Part shown: positions 31,756 through 32,762 of the stretch, piece by piece
How positions within the stretch are numbered: the first letter of the stretch is position 1
How the letters are laid out: every line of letters begins with the position of its first letter
Assembly (NCBI GenBank): GCA_934565655.1
Contig: CAKTIE010000018.1
Span: 1 to 32,762 of the forward strand
DNA length: 32,762 nucleotides
Source: an uncultured Oscillospiraceae bacterium
Lineage (GTDB): Bacteria; Bacillota; Clostridia; Oscillospirales; Oscillospiraceae
Direction of reading: 5' to 3'
The notes under the pieces: generated by a model
Database searches by the model: none
Told to the model about the DNA's origin: nothing
The model's input: only the letters and a program-made list of their open reading frames with translations
Position numbers and translations under genes: made by a program

Positions 31756-32184
31756 TTACATATCCGAGGCAATTCCAATAATCATCTCGTAAATTGCATC
31801 AAAAAAGCTACCGTTAAGAACCCCATAAAGAACAACCAGAGAGATAATTCCAGCCAGAATAGCAATACCACCCACAACAATGCCAATAATGGCAAATGCT
31901 CTTCCATCTTCGTCATTCTTCTTACAGTTCTTAAGGCCGATTATAGATACAATCAGCCCTGCAAGGCCAACAAGGCCATAGCAATTAAAAATAATCAGTG
32001 CAATGCAAGATAGTGCCATGCCAACAATGCTCAATACATTATACTGGGTCCTATGGATCGGCCGTCCATCTGCACCTCTTCCGTTGCTACTGTTATCAGC
32101 GGCCGCCTTTCTTTGCGGCGCACCGCAGTTTGTACAAAAAGCTGCCCCCTCTTTTACTTCACATCCGCATCTGCTGCAAAACAT
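31756..32184 (-). CDS. Zinc-ribbon membrane protein (DUF4190-like)
   Basis: 142 residues. The N-terminal zinc ribbon is CSRC (3-6) and CTNC (17-20) in the 'MFCSRCG' form, then a polar linker (about 26-46) and two to three hydrophobic segments (about 49-68, 70-84, 97-121) with the small-residue-rich pattern of DUF4190 proteins. Function unknown. Its base composition and codon use are clearly more A/T-rich than the neighbouring genes, so it may be a more recent arrival. AAAGGA precedes the ATG. Confidence 0.8.
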   Translation of the reverse strand: MFCSRCGCEVKEGAAFCTNCGAPQRKAAADNSSNGRGADGRPIHRTQYNVLSIVGMALSCIALIIFNCYGLVGLAGLIVSIIGLKNCKKNDEDGRAFAIIGIVVGGIAILAGIISLVVLYGVLNGSFFDAIYEMIIGIASDM

Positions 32185-32250
32185 TATTACGTTTCCTTTC
32201 TGTAATATGTATTCTCAAAAGCCGTACAAACTCATCTTCTCTATAATACA

Positions 32251-32278
32251 AGTATACCGTAGCTTGCTGGCTTTTCAA
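32251..32278 (-). promoter_or_regulatory. Promoter of the zinc-ribbon protein gene
   Basis: TTGAAA (32273-32278), 16 bases, TATACT (32251-32256) on the minus strand. Bases 32279-32416 hold no feature I can support. Confidence 0.5.
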
Positions 32279-32416
32279 GGAAAAATATGCGACATGCTGT
32301 AGAAAAATGCCATTTTGAATTGTATATTTTCCCAAACCGTCCTCGCGCTTTTCCTCTTTTAATTTTCCTATTCCACAGCTACCAGCAAAGCCGCCATTCG
32401 ATAGCGATAAGACACG

Positions 32417-32443
32417 AAAAAGCCGCCTGCTCGGCGGCTTTTT
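32417..32443. terminator. Terminator of the small membrane protein at the window end
   Basis: The 11-bp stem AAAAAGCCGCC/GGCGGCTTTTT with loop TGCTC (32417-32427 with 32433-32443). Confidence 0.8.
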
Positions 32444-32469
32444 TGCGGGGTAAGGGGACTCCCCCGTTT

Positions 32470-32679
32470 TTACAGCGTAATGGGGAACATCAGGTGCAGG
32501 CCGCCGAACACCACCAGCGAGGCCACGGCGGCGATCAGGAAGCCGCGGCAGATCTTGCGGTTCTTCTGGGCCAGTGCTTCATTCTCATGCTCATTCTTCC
32601 AGCGGACGAAAAACCATCCGGTACATAGCAGGCAGACCACCGGCGCAAACAGCAGGCCGATCATGGCAAAATATTCCAT
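32470..32679 (-). CDS. Small membrane protein, unknown function
   Basis: 69 residues with two hydrophobic segments (about 4-25 and 46-64) separated by a basic/acidic loop (RWKNEHENEALAQKNRK). No family recognised. The start at 32679 is fixed by AGGAGG a few bases upstream; the longer ORF starting at 32724 ignores that site. A terminator follows. Its promoter would lie at or beyond the right edge. Confidence 0.7.
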   Translation of the reverse strand: MEYFAMIGLLFAPVVCLLCTGWFFVRWKNEHENEALAQKNRKICRGFLIAAVASLVVFGGLHLMFPITL

Positions 32680-32762
32680 CGAGTATCCTCCTATTACAAT
32701 AAGTTTTGGTTGGAAGCCCCGCATCCGGCTGGGTTTCTTTCCTTCTCATGCCTAAGCTACAA

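Overview
The window looks like ordinary chromosome from a GC-rich, low-oxygen member of the Clostridia. An Oscillospiraceae-type gut bacterium is my inference. The basis is AddAB instead of RecBCD, Mini-RNase III, RqcH, a zinc-type L31, NADP-type glutamate dehydrogenase, strong AGGAGG ribosome sites and consensus sigma-A promoters. No phage, transposase, CRISPR array or rRNA gene was seen.

Layout. 1-1000: a RelB/DinJ-like antitoxin with a truncated PIN toxin, a palindromic patch of broken tRNA-Ala pieces, and an intact tRNA-Ala(GGC). 1194-3736: a tight plus-strand operon of a helical unknown protein, mrnC and rqcH. 3793-9218: a phosphoribosyltransferase, gdhA, a 3-hydroxyacyl-CoA dehydrogenase relative, DAHP synthase and a DegV protein, mostly single genes closed by strong terminators. 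9297-10992: a lipoprotein gene followed by a membrane-protein gene. 11192-13437: rpmE, then hflX-yigZ. 13537-20371: addB-addA with overlapping ends. 20640-21971: a secreted, cysteine-rich, repeat-built protein with a sortase-like tail. 22252-26990: M29 aminopeptidase, a rarD-LOG-GNAT cluster, a 3-methyladenine glycosylase and a HAD hydrolase. 27214-31678: a tiny membrane protein, a mocR-greA-lysR operon divergent from an ECF vitamin-transporter S component, and a TIGR01440 protein. 31756-32679: two small membrane proteins.

The most striking signal is the promoter of the cysteine-rich surface protein. Its -35 and -10 boxes are separated by exactly 17 bp made only of an AT dinucleotide tract, (AT)10 in total. 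Gain or loss of one unit would move the spacing to 19 or 15 bp. This is the architecture of a phase-variable promoter, and it sits in front of a surface protein whose own modules are near-identical DNA repeats. This looks like a variable surface-display locus; the function is inference.

Second-tier signals are a divergent MocR/ECF locus with 10-bp-phased direct repeats (possible vitamin B6 uptake), the rearranged tRNA-Ala fragments beside a decaying toxin-antitoxin module, two palindromic intergenic repeats, and an internal duplication in the protein upstream of mrnC. Promoter and terminator calls were made by eye; product names rest on recognised family motifs, not on database searches.
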